Positions 23,701-36,604 of a stretch of 64,000 nucleotides of DNA are shown one piece after another (position 1 is the first letter of the stretch; each line of letters starts with the position of its first letter). This DNA is from Morella rubra (Eukaryota > Streptophyta > Magnoliopsida > Fagales > Myricaceae), in assembly GCA_003952965.2 (NCBI GenBank), contig CM025851.1:14568391-14632390 (forward strand), written 5' to 3'. The notes beneath the pieces were generated by a model that was given only the letters and a program-made list of their open reading frames with translations, did no database searches and was not told the origin of the DNA. The translations under genes and the position numbers were made by a program.

Positions 23701-26700
23701 GGGAGAATGTAGCGCCAGACAATTTGAATGGTTTGGAGGGAATCCTCTGAATGACCTTTTGGTTAAGGTTCAATTGCGATTCTTTTTTTGCTAGTCATCA
23801 TAAGACCTGTGGTTTTGTTTCCTGTTATATTGCTCAATAGCAATCGACGTCAAAATTTATGGTCCATTCATAGGTGAAGGAGCTTTATGGTCTCGATGAT
23901 GAAGTTACATTTAGGAATGTCACTGTGTCATCAGAAAATAGGCCCCGGCCTTTAACCCTTGGAACAGCAACACAAATTGGTTAGCTCACTTTCAGACAGT
24001 GCAGAATCTTAGTTTATCTGTTGCTCTATATAATTATTTGTTTATCTGTCAAAAAAAAAAAGGCAATATATAACCATATTTGTCCTTGTGTTGTACTTTC
24101 CAGGTGCCATACCGACAGAGGGAATACCTTGTTTGTTGAAGGTGTTGCTTCCACCGAATTGCACTGGTCTTCCGCTGTTGTGAGTCAGAAGTTGCAATTT
24201 TCTCATTTTGTTGTATTTTACCGACATACTGCCTAATTATTTTCAGATATGTTTTTTACTTTCTTCATCCTTTAAAATTTTACAATTCTGTTTTCCCCTC
24301 ATATGGTTTTGTGCAAGTGTTTTTAGTGTATTGTTGCAATAATTTAAATAAAAAGTGAGAGAGGTAACAGCAGCAAAATCTTCTTGAATTACATTGATAG
24401 GATATATGTGACACATTAGGGCCCGAAATGGACGGGTTTTTGGAGATGATCCAGTTGAACTGTAAAGATCCATATTTTCTCTTTGAATTCGTAATAGATA
24501 TAGTATGACTCTGATCTTATTAAAGAGACTCAGTAATACCTATTTGAGAGGTAGAAGTTGCCATTTGTTCATTATGGAACTCTGCAGGTCATTTTGTTCA
24601 CCATGTGATTTACATCATTATGCATCTCAACCTTGTGCATGAAAAGATGCTTTCAAGTGGAGTTTCTTTTGCATAGCTTCTGGTGGCCAAACTTGGCGGA
24701 ACAGTTTAGAGTTCTGTTTCCTATGGTACTACTTACTTTTTTGGGTCCAATCATAAGTCATGAGTCATATTGAATGTTTGACTAATATGTTTGGAATTAA
24801 AATGGATCCTATGGTTGGTCAGGTAAATTTAAGAATTGTATGGGTGTTTTGATGCCTGGTGTGCTCCTTATTTGGGGTGCCTTGAAATTTCTCTGTGGTC
24901 AGTATTTGAGGTGCTCTCTAGCTGGCAACAGAAGTTTTGGTAGTACTGCAGCCATGTTGGTAACTTAAGCCGGTCTTCGTTGTGTTTGTGAGCTCATTAG
25001 AGTAGATTGAGAGTCCCAAATAGCGTATCTTGAGAGATTTTGGGTATGCTTAACTTTAAGATATGACACCACCCCGCCCTAGCAAAAGAAAAAGAAAGAA
25101 AGACCATTTTTCTCTTGGTATTGACAAATGGGTCCTTCTTGAGAATATAGTTTGATTTGGAGAACTAGATTAGGTTTTTAATTATAACTTATTTTGTAGA
25201 TTTTTAAAACCAAAAAGAAAATCGAAAATGGGTTTCCTTGAGGGAAAGAAGTATTGAAAGTGGGAGATATGGTCGGAAGAGGTGGTTGTTAGCTAACTTG
25301 GTATATGGACACCATCAATTTTAGAATTTTCCATAAGTGGATATTCTGTCATATGAGAATGATATTCAAGTAATTTTTTTTCCTATCCACTCACGAGGAG
25401 AGTTCTTTACATGGTTGTAAGGGCTTCCAACGAGATGTCCCCTGATATGTTTAAATTGCTACATCTGTGGTTATTTCCAACTTGTTGCTGCCTATAAATT
25501 CTTGATTGTTTTGTGTATACTATATTTTTAGTTTGTTTTATAGGAATCTCCTATTCCTTAAAGCTTACAACATTTTCAACTTTCCATTGCTGATATTGCA
25601 TATTCGTATGGACGCTGAATAACAGTCATCAAGCTCTGTTTTCTGCAGTCTGCAACATTATAGGATTGACTCTGTGGTCCTTAATTCTAGCAATGTGTCT
25701 ATTTTGCAGGTATATTAGGGATCTTCTTCTCAATCCTCCCACTTATGAGATTGCATCTGCAATTCAAGGTGAGTCTTGATGTTCATTTGTATGATGTGAC
25801 CTGTACTTTTGGGTATGAGTTGAAGTAGCTTTCGCTTGATTCTCTGTTCTTCTCTTCATCGCACAATGATAATTCAATCAGGTTTCATTTCATTTACTTG
25901 TGTTTGTGCTTTTTTTCCCCCTTTTCTGGGTTCCAAGATTCTTTAGAGTTTCAATCTAAGAAACTTGAGTACATATCCCTGTTGGATATATTGGATATAT
26001 ACTTTCCCATCGTTGATGATTACAGGGTCCTCATGTTTAGTAAGATTTGAAATTCTAAACCTACGGCCTATCCAAGCTCCACTCAATACCCTTTTAACTC
26101 TTGAACCAAACCCAAGCTACGAGGGACTATAATTTAACTAAGTAGGATCATTCATGATTCTCATTCTAAAGCAGATTTTATTTCAGATAACAGCAAGGAA
26201 GAACAGGAATGGTTAGGTCTAGGTTCAATTAAAAAGATTGCAAAGCACTGCAAGTTCAACTAATTCATTTAAATTCCTTTTGAAACAATAGGTGATACAG
26301 TTACATGTTTATGACAAAATGACTTTCAATTGAGCATTCAATTTCCGAACCTTTTTAACTGGGCCACCCACATTCTCATATTAATGACTTACTGGACTGA
26401 TAATCAAGTCAGTAATAATAGACATGAATTAATTCTTCACTTGGAACACTTGGTTTTAGCATTGTCCTAGATTCTAGATTTCAGATGAATGGTCTCCTAA
26501 CAAGTACTAATGGCAAGCCACATAAATTACTTCAATGTGAAGAGTGTAACAGGAAGGAGAAACTGCTAGCAGGGATAACCTTCATGTGAGGTTGTGCAGT
26601 TTAGATGTTTGAAATGTCACCCAGAGGTCTTCCTCCTATCTTTTTTACTGCTCTTCGAGTCGGGTGTAATCTTTATTTACCATGCAATTGCTGAACCTTT

Positions 26701-29700
26701 TTTTTTTTGCCATGTGATGCTGTACCCACCACCCCCCCAATTTGGAGTTTTTGGAAACTAAGTTGTATTTGTATGGGCAGCAACTTGCAAACTTATGAGC
26801 AATGTGACGTGTTCGATTCCAGAGTTCACTTGTGTTTCATCTGCAAAGGTTTTATTTCAATGACTTTAATAATTTGTTTTCTATAAGTTACCTACACTTG
26901 ATATATTGCTGACAGTTTCATCTCCAACTTTTGTTATAGCTCCCTTTTGTTAATTCCTACAAGATGTTGTTGCAACTGAATTTGTCGTCATTATAGTTGG
27001 TGATATTAATTAGAAAGCATAACAAATTTTGTGTCATCTACTGACAAGGGTAAATTCATATAATATGTACATGCATATTCACATTCTGATATATATCAAT
27101 CACTGGAATGAAATTTTTTTGGCACTTTCTGAGCTTGTCCAATTTTAAAGTTGTATGGGGTTGATCTACAATTATCTTTTGGGGAATGGGAATATATTGA
27201 CAATAGTTTAATAGAAAAGCTATCCTTGGACTATTCAATAATGCCATTGTCCTGCAGATCCCTGCAAGCTCTAGGTCGCAAATCCCACCAAGTTGTGAGT
27301 GATGTTCAAGCCATCATTAGAAGTTCTTAGGTTTCATTGTACAATCAAGAAATAAAGGGATACAGGTTATCGTGGAACAGTTTCTATGAGGTGGTGGATG
27401 TAATAATGAATTTCAAATACATAGAAAACAATTTGTACAAGTATCCATAAATCAGTCGATCAAAATACTAAAGAAGTCGTATTCTCTTTAGTGAAATTTT
27501 CCAATACTTTTAGCAGCATAAAATCTTGACATGTTAAAAAAACAGAAAAGGAAATCCATTCACCAGAATTATGATGGAAAAGAGGAAGGATGGGCTCATT
27601 GTGGCATGCCATCACCGCTTCAAGTCTTTGTTTCTTAGCATCACGAGATGGATCTTGAGATTGGGTGAAACCTCTCCATCAGCTACTTTGCCAGTCAACC
27701 CTTGCCACAACATTTCTGTCTTTCATTGAGATTAAGCCTTCTATTGATGACTTGAGTATTCAGGTGGAGAAAATGCCTCCTGAATTGTAATTACTAACAA
27801 AACGTCAATTAGATTTATAAATTTGGATTAGGTAGTCTAATATTGAAATGTTTTTTTCTGGTGTTCATTATTGTCAAAGGCTGTTTGATGTGATGTAATT
27901 GCTAGCAAATCACGTGGAAATATATTTTTCTTTATATTATGTGTTGCAACTTTCTCACTTATTCTCATTTGGCCTAAATGCACCCATAGTCCCTTTGGTA
28001 TAAAAAAGTTACAAATTAATTCTTGAGGTAAAGAAAGTTGCAAATTAGTCCTTATGATAAGGTTTTTGTTAAAAACACGTCATTCCATCAATTTCCGTCT
28101 CATTCACTAACAGCAAATGCTAGTCAGCACTAACCATAGCATCCTACGTGTCCAAATAGACTCATAGTCCATAGTATCTGCCGTTAGTAAAAGAGACAAA
28201 GATGGACAAAGAGATCTGTTTCTAACGGAAACCTTACCACAGGGATTAATTTGCAACTTTCTTTACCTCAGGGATTAATATGTAACTTTTTTATACCACA
28301 GGGATTGTGGGTGCATTTATGCCTTCTCATTTCTTTGTGAAGTCAAAAACGATTGAATGCCCTCTCTCACCCCTCCCCCTTTCTCTCTCTCTAGACTTTT
28401 TCTTTTCAAAGCATGTCTATACACAGTTTCGATTTATGTTTTGTTTGTCTTTTTGCATGTTGCGCAGCTTGTGAAGCTGCTTGAACAGAGGGAAGCAAAT
28501 CATATTGAGTTTTGTAGAATTAAAAATGTACTTGATGAAATATGGCACATGTATAACAGTTCAGAGCTCAATGAAATCCTGAAGTTGTTGATGGATCCCA
28601 CTTGGATGGCTACTGGGTTAAAAATTGACTTTGAGACATTGGTAAGTAGTGAAATTTGGCTGTGAATTTATTTTTGTATTTTGATCCTAAATTAATTCTG
28701 TTGTGGGTAAAATAAAGTTATAGCAATTCATGGAGTATGAAATGGACACGGTGATAAATGATCAAGGAACTTCTAGAATTGACAAATTCCACCCATATTT
28801 TTTAGTCAATGAACCATGACAATACGTTTATGACCTAACAAGCTGACTTTTAGAATTGACAAATTCCACCCATATTGTTAGTCAATGAACCATTGCAATA
28901 CATTTATGACCTAACAAGCTGATTTCTGCATGTTAGGCTAGCCCTCTTTCTTTACAAAAAAGTGGATGCTCAAGCTGTTAAGAACTCACTGCAGGCGTTG
29001 CTGGATTGGGACAAGAAATTTTCTCACTGCAGGCCTTGCTGAGTTGGGACAAGAAATTTTGTTTTGGGCTGAGCTTATGGAGGCCTCAGGCCAGCCCAAT
29101 TGATATGCTTCAAAAATTTGAAGCCTCCCTGTTTTTCACCATTATTTTGTGTTTTATTCTTTAGGGTTACTCAATTTTGTGTTGGTATTCACCATTATGG
29201 TTGATCTAGTTGGTCATATTGTCATAAAACGCAACTTTTGAAGTCTTGAATATTTTTTTATCCTATTTTTCTTGTGCTAGTTCCGTGGAAAGTTGAACTT
29301 TAATTTAGTGATCTGATGGATTAGTAGATTGCACTTTGTGGACCTTTGACCATTAGGTACAATGCCCAGTTGGTGCTATCACTATGCCTTTCCTTTTTTT
29401 TGTGCCTAGCTTCTGTTTATGGCATGTAATCTTATTTGGCCTTTTTTTTCCAGGTTACTGAGTGTGAATCAGCTTCGGATAGAATTGCTGAAACGATCTC
29501 TCTAAATGGTGAAAGTGATCAAAAAATTAGCTCCTCTACTGTCATTCCTAGTGATTTTTTTGAGGATATGGAGTCTTTTTGGAAAGGTCGTGTGAAAAGG
29601 ATCCACATAGAAGAAGAATTTACAGAAGTGGAAAGAGCTGCTCAGGCCTTATCTTTAGCAGTATGTCTCGAGGACTTGAACTTTGCTTGTCATGAGTGGA

Positions 29701-32700
29701 TACGTTTATGCTTTTCTGAGAAATTTAGCAATTCCTAGAAAATTGTAGATGTTTATTTTGCCTTTTCTTAATGATACATGTTCTCTTATGTTTGGCTACT
29801 TTGTGGTGAATAGCCATTCCTTTCCTTATCCTAGTACAAAAAACTTTTCTTGTCTGGGATTTCTCTCATCCCAATAATTTTTGCATTTAATTCTGCTCGG
29901 TTAAACATGGAGATAAATGCAGTTTATAAGTACACTACTATAACAATACAGCAATGCGATGAATCTTCTGTGTATTTGTCTTCATAAGCTTATATTATAA
30001 CCTTTTGTGAAGTAATTTTTTTGCGCACATTTTAAATCCATACATCCAGAAATGAGATAGCACTACTATTAAAAGGGTCAATTCATTTCATAAGCCCTTC
30101 ATACTTTTGTTCTATTTTTATTATGAGTTTATATGTTCAGAAACAAGTTTCATCTGTACTCCCCATTGCATGCATGTCCAAGTTTCAAAATATAAGGAAA
30201 AATATATATTTGGGTATAGGTTTAGAAAATGTCAAATACATATCGTGGAACGTGGTAAAAGTGGCAGAATTTGACATATTGCAGTTATGGATACCTTCTC
30301 GATATTACTCTCCGTTCTGATTAGGTCCTCATAAACTGTAGAACTGTTACATAAATTGCACAATCCATGCCAAGTTTGCAGATCTTAGTTATCCATATTG
30401 CACATCTATTATCACCTTTGTGGTATCAGCATTGCTAATCCCAATCGATATTTGCAATTGCTACACTGTGCATGTTGTTGCATGTGCCACCTTTGTGTTT
30501 GGAAACCTCTGAAATAAAAGTTTCGTAATATTCTTGTGAGCCCCCTTTTTCAACCGTTTCATTTAGTGACATTTATATGTTTCTGTATTCTCTTGAGCTA
30601 TTTTATCAATGTACTTACCCCAAAATTCAGGGGAAAAAAAACCACATTTATCTGTTTCTAATGGCATGTGTTCATGTCTATGGAGTTATTTATGGGCAAC
30701 TTCTTGCAGGTTACTGAAGATTTCCTTCCTATAATTCATAGAATAAAAGCTACTACAGCCCCATTTGGAGGTCCCAAGGGCGAGATTTTATACGCTCGAG
30801 AGCATGAAGCTGTTTGGTTCAAGGGCAGACGGTTTGTCCCCTCAGTATGGGCCGGGACTCCTGGGGAAGAACAAATTAAACAGCTTAAATCTGCTGCAGA
30901 TTCAAGAGGTAGAAAGGTTGGAGAAGAATGGTATACCACAATGAGGGTCGAGGATGCTTTAACAAGGTGCTGCTATCCACAAAAAGCCATGGGAGGAGTT
31001 ATAATGATCTCCTAATTGCTTCATTCTTTTAATTATTTTTTTTCATATTACAGATAATAATATGTTTTCTAATGTTTCAGGTATCATGAGGCAGGTGCCA
31101 AGGCAAAAGCAAAGGTCTTGGAATTATTGAGGGGACTTTCTGCAGAATTACAATCTAAAATTAATATACTTGTCTTTGCTTCCATGTTGCTTGTGATTGC
31201 AAAGGCATTATTTGCACATGTGAGGTTGGGTTCAAATTTCTCTATTAAGCTTCTGCAACATTAGTTTCATATCTTTAATAGTTCTTCCTCGCACCTATTA
31301 CTTCATTTCTGGAACAAGAGAGCTTTTGCTTTTTCTCCTGTAGACTTTGCATTAACTGATGAGTTTGAAGAATTAGGGTGCTAACTTATGTTGGTTGTTT
31401 GGTAATTTGGTGCAAAACTTGGTTAAATCAATGCCGCTTTTACATATCAATATGAGAACCATCCGAAATGTTCAGTCATCCTGTAAACTTTGCAGGCATC
31501 AAGAAAACTGCAAATATTATCATGTGCTCCTTGGGTGTTACTATGAGTGGTATCAAAATTGTCAAATTATTTCGTGGACAGTGGCTGAGCTAAATGAAAT
31601 GACTGTTTATATGCGTTCCATTGTAGCTTTAGGTCCTTTAAGTTGGTTGGTTTATCCAATGCTTGATCTGGGTTTCGACTCAACCTTTGGTCGACTTTCA
31701 TCCTGCTTACATGGTTAAACTTTTGGTCTTCTCTGTCCTGACTGTGTTGTGAAAGTTATAGCTCTTGCTGTAATTTTTTTTTTTTTACTGATATTACTGA
31801 TATTGATTTTTTATTATTTTGCTAACCACTTCTTAATTTTGGTTGACTGATATTTTGTAGTGAAGGGAGAAGAAGGAAATGGGTTTTTCCCACTCTGGCA
31901 AACTCACATAGGTCCAAGGTTGTATTGAACAAATCAACATATATTTAAGCGAACCTTCTATTATCCCGTCTAGTAATAGAAATCCTGTGTTAGATATTTT
32001 TAATGCTCGACTACAATATGTACTGGCACTCTTATATGAACTTTTATTGGTCCTTGGAATTTTTTATTCCAATGATGCTGTTTTCAAACAGAAAGCAACT
32101 TCTAGATTTAATTTTTGTCTAGATTTAGCTTGCACCCGTGAACGATGCATGGTAGACTTCTGAACTGGTGTCTTGTCCGGTTGTCCTCGCTGATATTGGA
32201 GGTTGGATTATAGATCCCATATGTTTGTGGCGTGTACTCATTTAAAGGAGATGGTGCCTCGTCCTATTAACTGATATAGAAGCCTCATAGCTTAGGCTTT
32301 TAATGAATATTTCACTTCAGTTAGAGTTGGATAATTTATGATTAAGTCGTAGGCAGAAATCCTAGCATCCACTGTTGCATTCAGTGGTATTTCTTCAAAT
32401 GCTTTACATTTGTCATATGTAGTGCAACTACAATATTTTACAAAGAGAGGGCATTTAGTATTAGTAGAGATATAACTGAAGGGAGACAGGTTCACTGTCT
32501 CTACCACCATAAGGGCAGCAAAGCATGCTCAAAAGATGCCCTATAGCATTTCACTTTTATCATTCGACTCTCTGCCGAGTGAAACTGTTCCTCCCTAGAC
32601 TTAGGCTGAGAGAACATGTGAGCTATGGGAGGGATTGAGATGCATTTAGCCTTTAGTATTGTTGTTCAAACAACCTCATTTGACTTTCTTATCAATTGGT

Positions 32701-35700
32701 TATTCTAATCTTTAGCTTGTTTTAGTTAATTCTCCTCACAGTCACAAAAATGATGCAAGTTAAATGAGCTCTGCTTCGTTGGTTTACATGCTTAGACATA
32801 ATGTATAATCGTGTGGGTTAGTGCTGAAGCTTTTGTGCTCCAATTGCATCTGTCACAAATATCATTGAAGCCATCATCATTACATTCTCACATAAGGGTG
32901 TCTCATGTGTTGCTGTGCTGTATGCAGGATGTAAAGCCCTTAGATGGAGCATATGTGATGAAGATAATTGGCCTCTCACCATATTGGTTTGATGTAGCTG
33001 AAGGCAGTGCTGTACATAATACAGTTGATATGCAATCGTTATTTCTTTTGACAGGACCAAATGGAGGTGGTAAATCAAGTTTGCTTCGATCAATTTGTGC
33101 TGCCACATTGCTTGGAATATGTGGATTTATGGTGCCTGCAGAATCGGCCTTGATTCCTCAATTTGACTCAATCATGCTTCACATGAAATCTTATGATAGT
33201 CCTGCCGATGGGAAAAGTTCATTTCAAGTAAGGCATTAATTTTGTTTTTATGTTTTAGGTATTCCATAATTCATTTGTATATTCACATCATATGAAGTGT
33301 CTGGTCAATGGAGTCTTCCATTTGGTTGGTCGAACATCAACGAAATTATAATTTCAGATTCCTACATCAAATACCTTTCTATTTGTTTGCTTGTTTCTGT
33401 TGGTTTTTGTTACATCTATCTCTCTATTCCCTCATTAGTTCGTCAATTTATTAGCAGTGTTATGCCTTCTTGCGGATCCTATCGCCTGTTGGTATCAGAG
33501 AAGATGCATGCTCACCTAGTTTTGTGATGATTTTGGTGTAGCATGGTGACCCAGAATTCTTGTAGCCTACCAACAGTTGATTTTGGCTATGGGCTTTGAA
33601 GAGTATATATATCACCTTGTTTCTATTTTGGCTACAGAGTTAGGTTTACTGAGATTAAGGTAGAGTATCATTTGATATCATCTTCAGGGTATTTAAATAT
33701 ATCAAAGCTCCATTTGTGGTTTCGAAACAAGGATAATTTCTAATATGTCCCCATGGGTCAATGCATTTACAAATGCTCCATGAGGATTCATTTTTATCAC
33801 ATCTCATCCTTGCAGTTTAACACTCTGAAATGGCTTGGGGCAAAAAGTGCCATGGATTCTTAAGTTTATCACATCTATCATTCAGAAGACTAAGGGAAGT
33901 CCCTTGGGCTCCAAAGTCCTGGTGTTGGCTAACTAAGGGAAGGGGGGGTACACGTGGGTTAGGGGGTCCTTCAATCCATTTCCACTTGAGCAGGAGGGAC
34001 CCCAGGTCGGATTGGGCATACTATAGAAAAGTATGATCTATTCTTGTACTGACAAAAAATTAAAAACATTTAGACTTAAAAATAAGTAAGTAGTATTGGA
34101 AAGCTCGAATGGTGGGTCCTCTGCCCCATCTCTTTTTTTCTTCTTTTTTCGTTTTTGTTTCTTGGATTTTGTAGTATCGTTTTTTGTTTTTGTTTCTGTT
34201 TGTTCTGTTTTTTTCACTTTTAGGGGAGATTACATACATTTGAAGTAGAAAGCGTTTGGTGTGACTTGATGTACATGTGGCGGGGAGTTCGTCATACTTT
34301 TATGTGGTAGGGGAACGGAAGTATTAATCTGATAAAGTGTGAAAACTACACGGTCGCATTGGGATAAAATTGACAGCTCATGAATTTTATGTGAATGCAC
34401 CAAATCATGGGGACTATATGCTTACCCCGTATCTTTAAAAACCTCCCTTGTCAATATAGAAAAAGCTGTTGCATCTAAATGTAGAATCTACCTGGATCTG
34501 CACAAGAAACAGGTTGTGAACTCATTAGGGAAGGGAGGTGCTAGATGCAATCTCATAGCTTTAGAAAAGATTAGAAATGTTTCAAAACCCAAAAGGAACT
34601 TCATTGTGTTCCCTTAAAATGATTGTTGAAGAGCTTCGTGATATATCATGTTCAAGCATCAAATGTACTCGTTAAGGAGTCCTCATACGCCTTGTCAAGA
34701 ATGAAACAAACTGAAGAAATGGTTAGTTATGAAATATATGAATTTAATGCAGGACTTTCTGGACCCAACAGCAATCTGTATCTAAAAAATGATTTCTCCA
34801 TATTGAAGTATGATAGGAACTAATAATTTTGGCCGCATGCCTAACATTTAGCAACATCTACTCATATTTGAATCTGTTTTTTCTTTTTCTTTTTTGTTTG
34901 TGTTTTTCTTTTTTCTTTTTTTGGGGGGGGGGAGAATTATTACATATTTTGGGGTGCAAAGATTAACAGAATTATTCTGCTCCATACGTCGTACGGTCCT
35001 TCTGGCCTTGTTTGCTGGTATTCAGAAATCTGTGATCTAAACATATGTACAAGTTCTAGGCATTGATCTAAATCTTTTGGATTAGGCAGAGAACATTTCA
35101 TAGATTCTTCATTATCTTGTATCTTAATCTAATACTTGCTGCTGTTGAAACACGATGGAGCTACATTTGCACGGCCATTGGCTTCAGTGAGTGTGTAACT
35201 AGTTGATGTCCCTTCCTAAAGGTCAACTGCCAGTTGGATTTGCATTAGTATTAGGCAACTTGTTGTATATTCATGTTGCAGAATTCCTTTTAGAGTGGTT
35301 CATGTTACATGCATATGAGTCTGTCATTTTTCAGGCATACCATAAGGAGCCTCAATAAACTGCTCATCTTTCTAGGTTTGATATGTCAGGTAGAAATGTC
35401 AGAAATTCGTTCCATTATTGCTGGAACGACTAATAGAAGCTTGGTGCTTATAGATGAAATTTGTCGAGGGACAGAAACAGCGAAAGGGACTTGTATTGCT
35501 GGTAGCATTATTGAAACTCTTGATAAAATTGGTTGTATTGGTATTGTATCCACTCACTTGCATGGAATATTCACTTTGCCGCTCGTCACCAAGAACACTG
35601 TTTACAAAGCAATGGGAACAGCATACGTGGATGGCAAAACAAAACCAACTTGGAAGTTGACAGATGGGATATGTAGAGAAAGCCTTGCATTTGAAACAGC

Positions 35701-36604
35701 TATAAAGGAAGGGATTCCCCAAACGATAATCCAAAGAGCTGAAGGCCTGTACCTTTCAGTTTTTGCAAAAGAAGTGCTTTCAGGACAAACTGGCACAAAC
35801 CTAGAGTTATGTTCTAACACGAGTATAAATGGTTCTGATGAAGCCCCAATTCAATCGAGTAGGATTTGTGAAGGAGCTGCCTTTAGTAAGACGAAGTTAG
35901 CAAACCCAATGCAAGTTTTACAGAAAGAAGTTGAGAATGCTGTCATGGTAATATGTCAGAAGAAGCTGATTGAGCTCTACAAGAAGAAGAACATATCAGA
36001 ACTTGCAGAAGTACAGTGTGTCCTAATCGGTGCTAGGGAACGGCCACCTCCATCAACAATAGGTGCTTCAAGTGTCTATGTGATGCTTAGAGCTGATAAG
36101 AAATTATATGTTGGAGAGGTACTTTCTTCTGATACCATTTATCTTATCGCTAAAATGAGAATACTTGGAAAATTGTCCCAAAACCTTTTTTGGGATGATT
36201 ATCATACTAAATCACAAGCCATCCTATTTCACCAATATGACCAAGCGTCTTTACTCTTGATTGAGGCAATTTTTGTGTTGCATACGTATTAATCTGGGAC
36301 CCTTTTTTTTAATGTTATTATCCTAAGACCAATACCCATAATGTTGAATTCATGTTTTTGATAAATGACAATGTAGACGGATGATCTTGAGGGCAGAGTT
36401 CACGCGCATCGTTCTAAAGAAGGGATGCAAAACGTATTGTTCCTTTATTTCACAGTTCCAGGAAAAAGTTTGGCTTGCCAACTGGAAACTCTTCTCATCA
36501 ACCAGCTTCCTAGTCGAGGCTTCCAACTGACCAATGTGGCTGATGGTAAGCACAGAAATTTTGGAACTTCGGTCACCCTGGAAAGTATGCATGTATGTTC
36601 ATGA
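14754..36604 (+). CDS. MSH1: MSH1, organellar MutS homologue with GIY-YIG domain (22 exons)
   Basis: Exons: 14754-14872, 15595-15727, 15850-15947, 16814-16889, 17013-17132, 17737-17784, 19293-19357, 21175-21260, 23046-23210, 23658-23767, 23874-23979, 24104-24179, 25710-25768, 26781-26848, 28468-28641, 29454-29660, 30710-30966, 31081-31224, 31861-31918, 32928-33227, 35390-36118, 36377-36604. All phases agree, giving 1141 residues (Arabidopsis MSH1 is about 1118). MSH1 suppresses ectopic recombination in mitochondrial and plastid genomes. Visible parts: an Arg/Ser-rich presequence MYWLATRNAVVSF; mismatch-recognition FYE at 146-148; Walker A GPNGGGKS at 766-773; Walker B LVLIDE at 841-846; STHLHG at 877-882; a C-terminal GIY-YIG fold (YVM at 1053-1055, YVG at 1063-1065, R1073, E1103). 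No lesion was seen. The position after YVG is Glu, where relatives I recall have Gln. Introns 7, 14, 15 and perhaps 20 carry repeats listed separately. Confidence 0.96.
15186..15214 (+). repeat. C6GC-G21 tract in MSH1 intron 1
   Basis: Six C, then GC, then 21 consecutive G. The run can form a hairpin with the C tract or a G-quadruplex. Its exact length is doubtful because such runs are poorly read. Confidence 0.8.
18174..18219 (+). repeat. CT/TCTG microsatellite in MSH1 intron 6
   Basis: Imperfect repeats of TCTCTG and TC for about 45 bp, within the intron between exons 6 and 7. Confidence 0.85.
19790..20113 (+). other. Plastid DNA insert (NUPT) in MSH1 intron 7
   Basis: The segment ends in the 5' part of plastid trnS-GCU (20073-20113), preceded by CCTTTTCGATT and an AT-rich stretch with GACTCTTTTTCAGACCC and GTGTTATGTAACATAGTAAT. 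Its character fits the plastid trnS-trnG spacer. The right junction is sharp: plastid homology stops just after the anticodon. The left boundary is uncertain and could reach about 19740. The trnS identity is strong; the spacer assignment is by general resemblance only. Confidence 0.65.
20073..20113 (+). pseudogene. trnS-GCU: Truncated plastid-type tRNA-Ser(GCU) fragment
   Basis: GATGGCTGAGTGGACTAAAG and CGTCGGATTGCTAAT match the D-arm and anticodon arm of plastid trnS-GCU (anticodon GCT at 20107-20109). Everything after the anticodon stem (variable arm, T-arm, acceptor 3' strand) is absent, so no tRNA can form. Confidence 0.8.
20114..20475. other. MSH1 intron 7, unassigned DNA with an 88-codon open stretch
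   Basis: Between the plastid fragment and the MITE an open stretch runs 20212-20478 (starts MWRHYQST, ends SLEDLCSIILD). It has protein-like composition (CSKC and MCNK cysteines), but no family was recognised and no neighbouring exon exists. It may be part of a captured sequence or chance. Confidence 0.25.
20479..20871 (-). mobile_element. Tourist-like MITE in MSH1 intron 7
   Basis: A 393-bp element with terminal inverted repeats GGGGATGTTTGTTTT and, inverted at the right, GGGTATGTTCGTTTG. It is flanked by TAA at 20476-20478 and 20872-20874. The TAA target duplication and the terminus type are those of PIF/Harbinger-derived Tourist MITEs. It is homologous, in opposite orientation, to 11589-11974. 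It is the better preserved of the two, and so probably the younger. Confidence 0.8.
27971..28323. mobile_element. Mutator-like MITE with 9-bp target duplication in MSH1 intron 14
   Basis: A 353-bp element starts GGCCTAAATGCACCCATAGT and ends, inverted, GGCATAAATGCACCCACAAT. The inverted repeats extend about 105 bp inward (TATAAAAAAGTTACA, GGTAAAGAAAGTTGCAAATTA in both). A perfect 9-bp direct repeat TTCTCATTT flanks it (27962-27970 and 28324-28332). Long inverted repeats with 9-bp duplications define Mutator-type elements. No coding capacity. Confidence 0.9.
28774..28925 (+). repeat. 77-bp tandem duplication in MSH1 intron 15
   Basis: The unit begins TAGAATTGACAAATTCCACC and ends with TATGACCTAACAAGCTGA. 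The second copy starts at 28851, 77 bp after the first, with a few substitutions. Confidence 0.85.
28985..29060 (+). repeat. 38-bp tandem duplication in MSH1 intron 15
   Basis: CTCACTGCAGG followed by TTGCTG and GGGACAAGAAATTTT occurs at 28985 and again at 29023, with three or four differences. Confidence 0.8.
33730..34430. repeat. Possible decayed Mutator-like inverted-repeat element in MSH1 intron 20
   Basis: TAATATGTCCCCATG with AATGCATTTACA at the left partly mirrors CATGGGGACTATATG with GTGAATGCACC at the right. The matches are interrupted and no target duplication was found, so this is tentative. Confidence 0.3.

Noticed and set aside
33730-34430. Confident Mutator-like element in MSH1 intron 20
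   Set aside because: The inverted matches are patchy and no 9-bp duplication was found; kept only as a low-confidence repeat.
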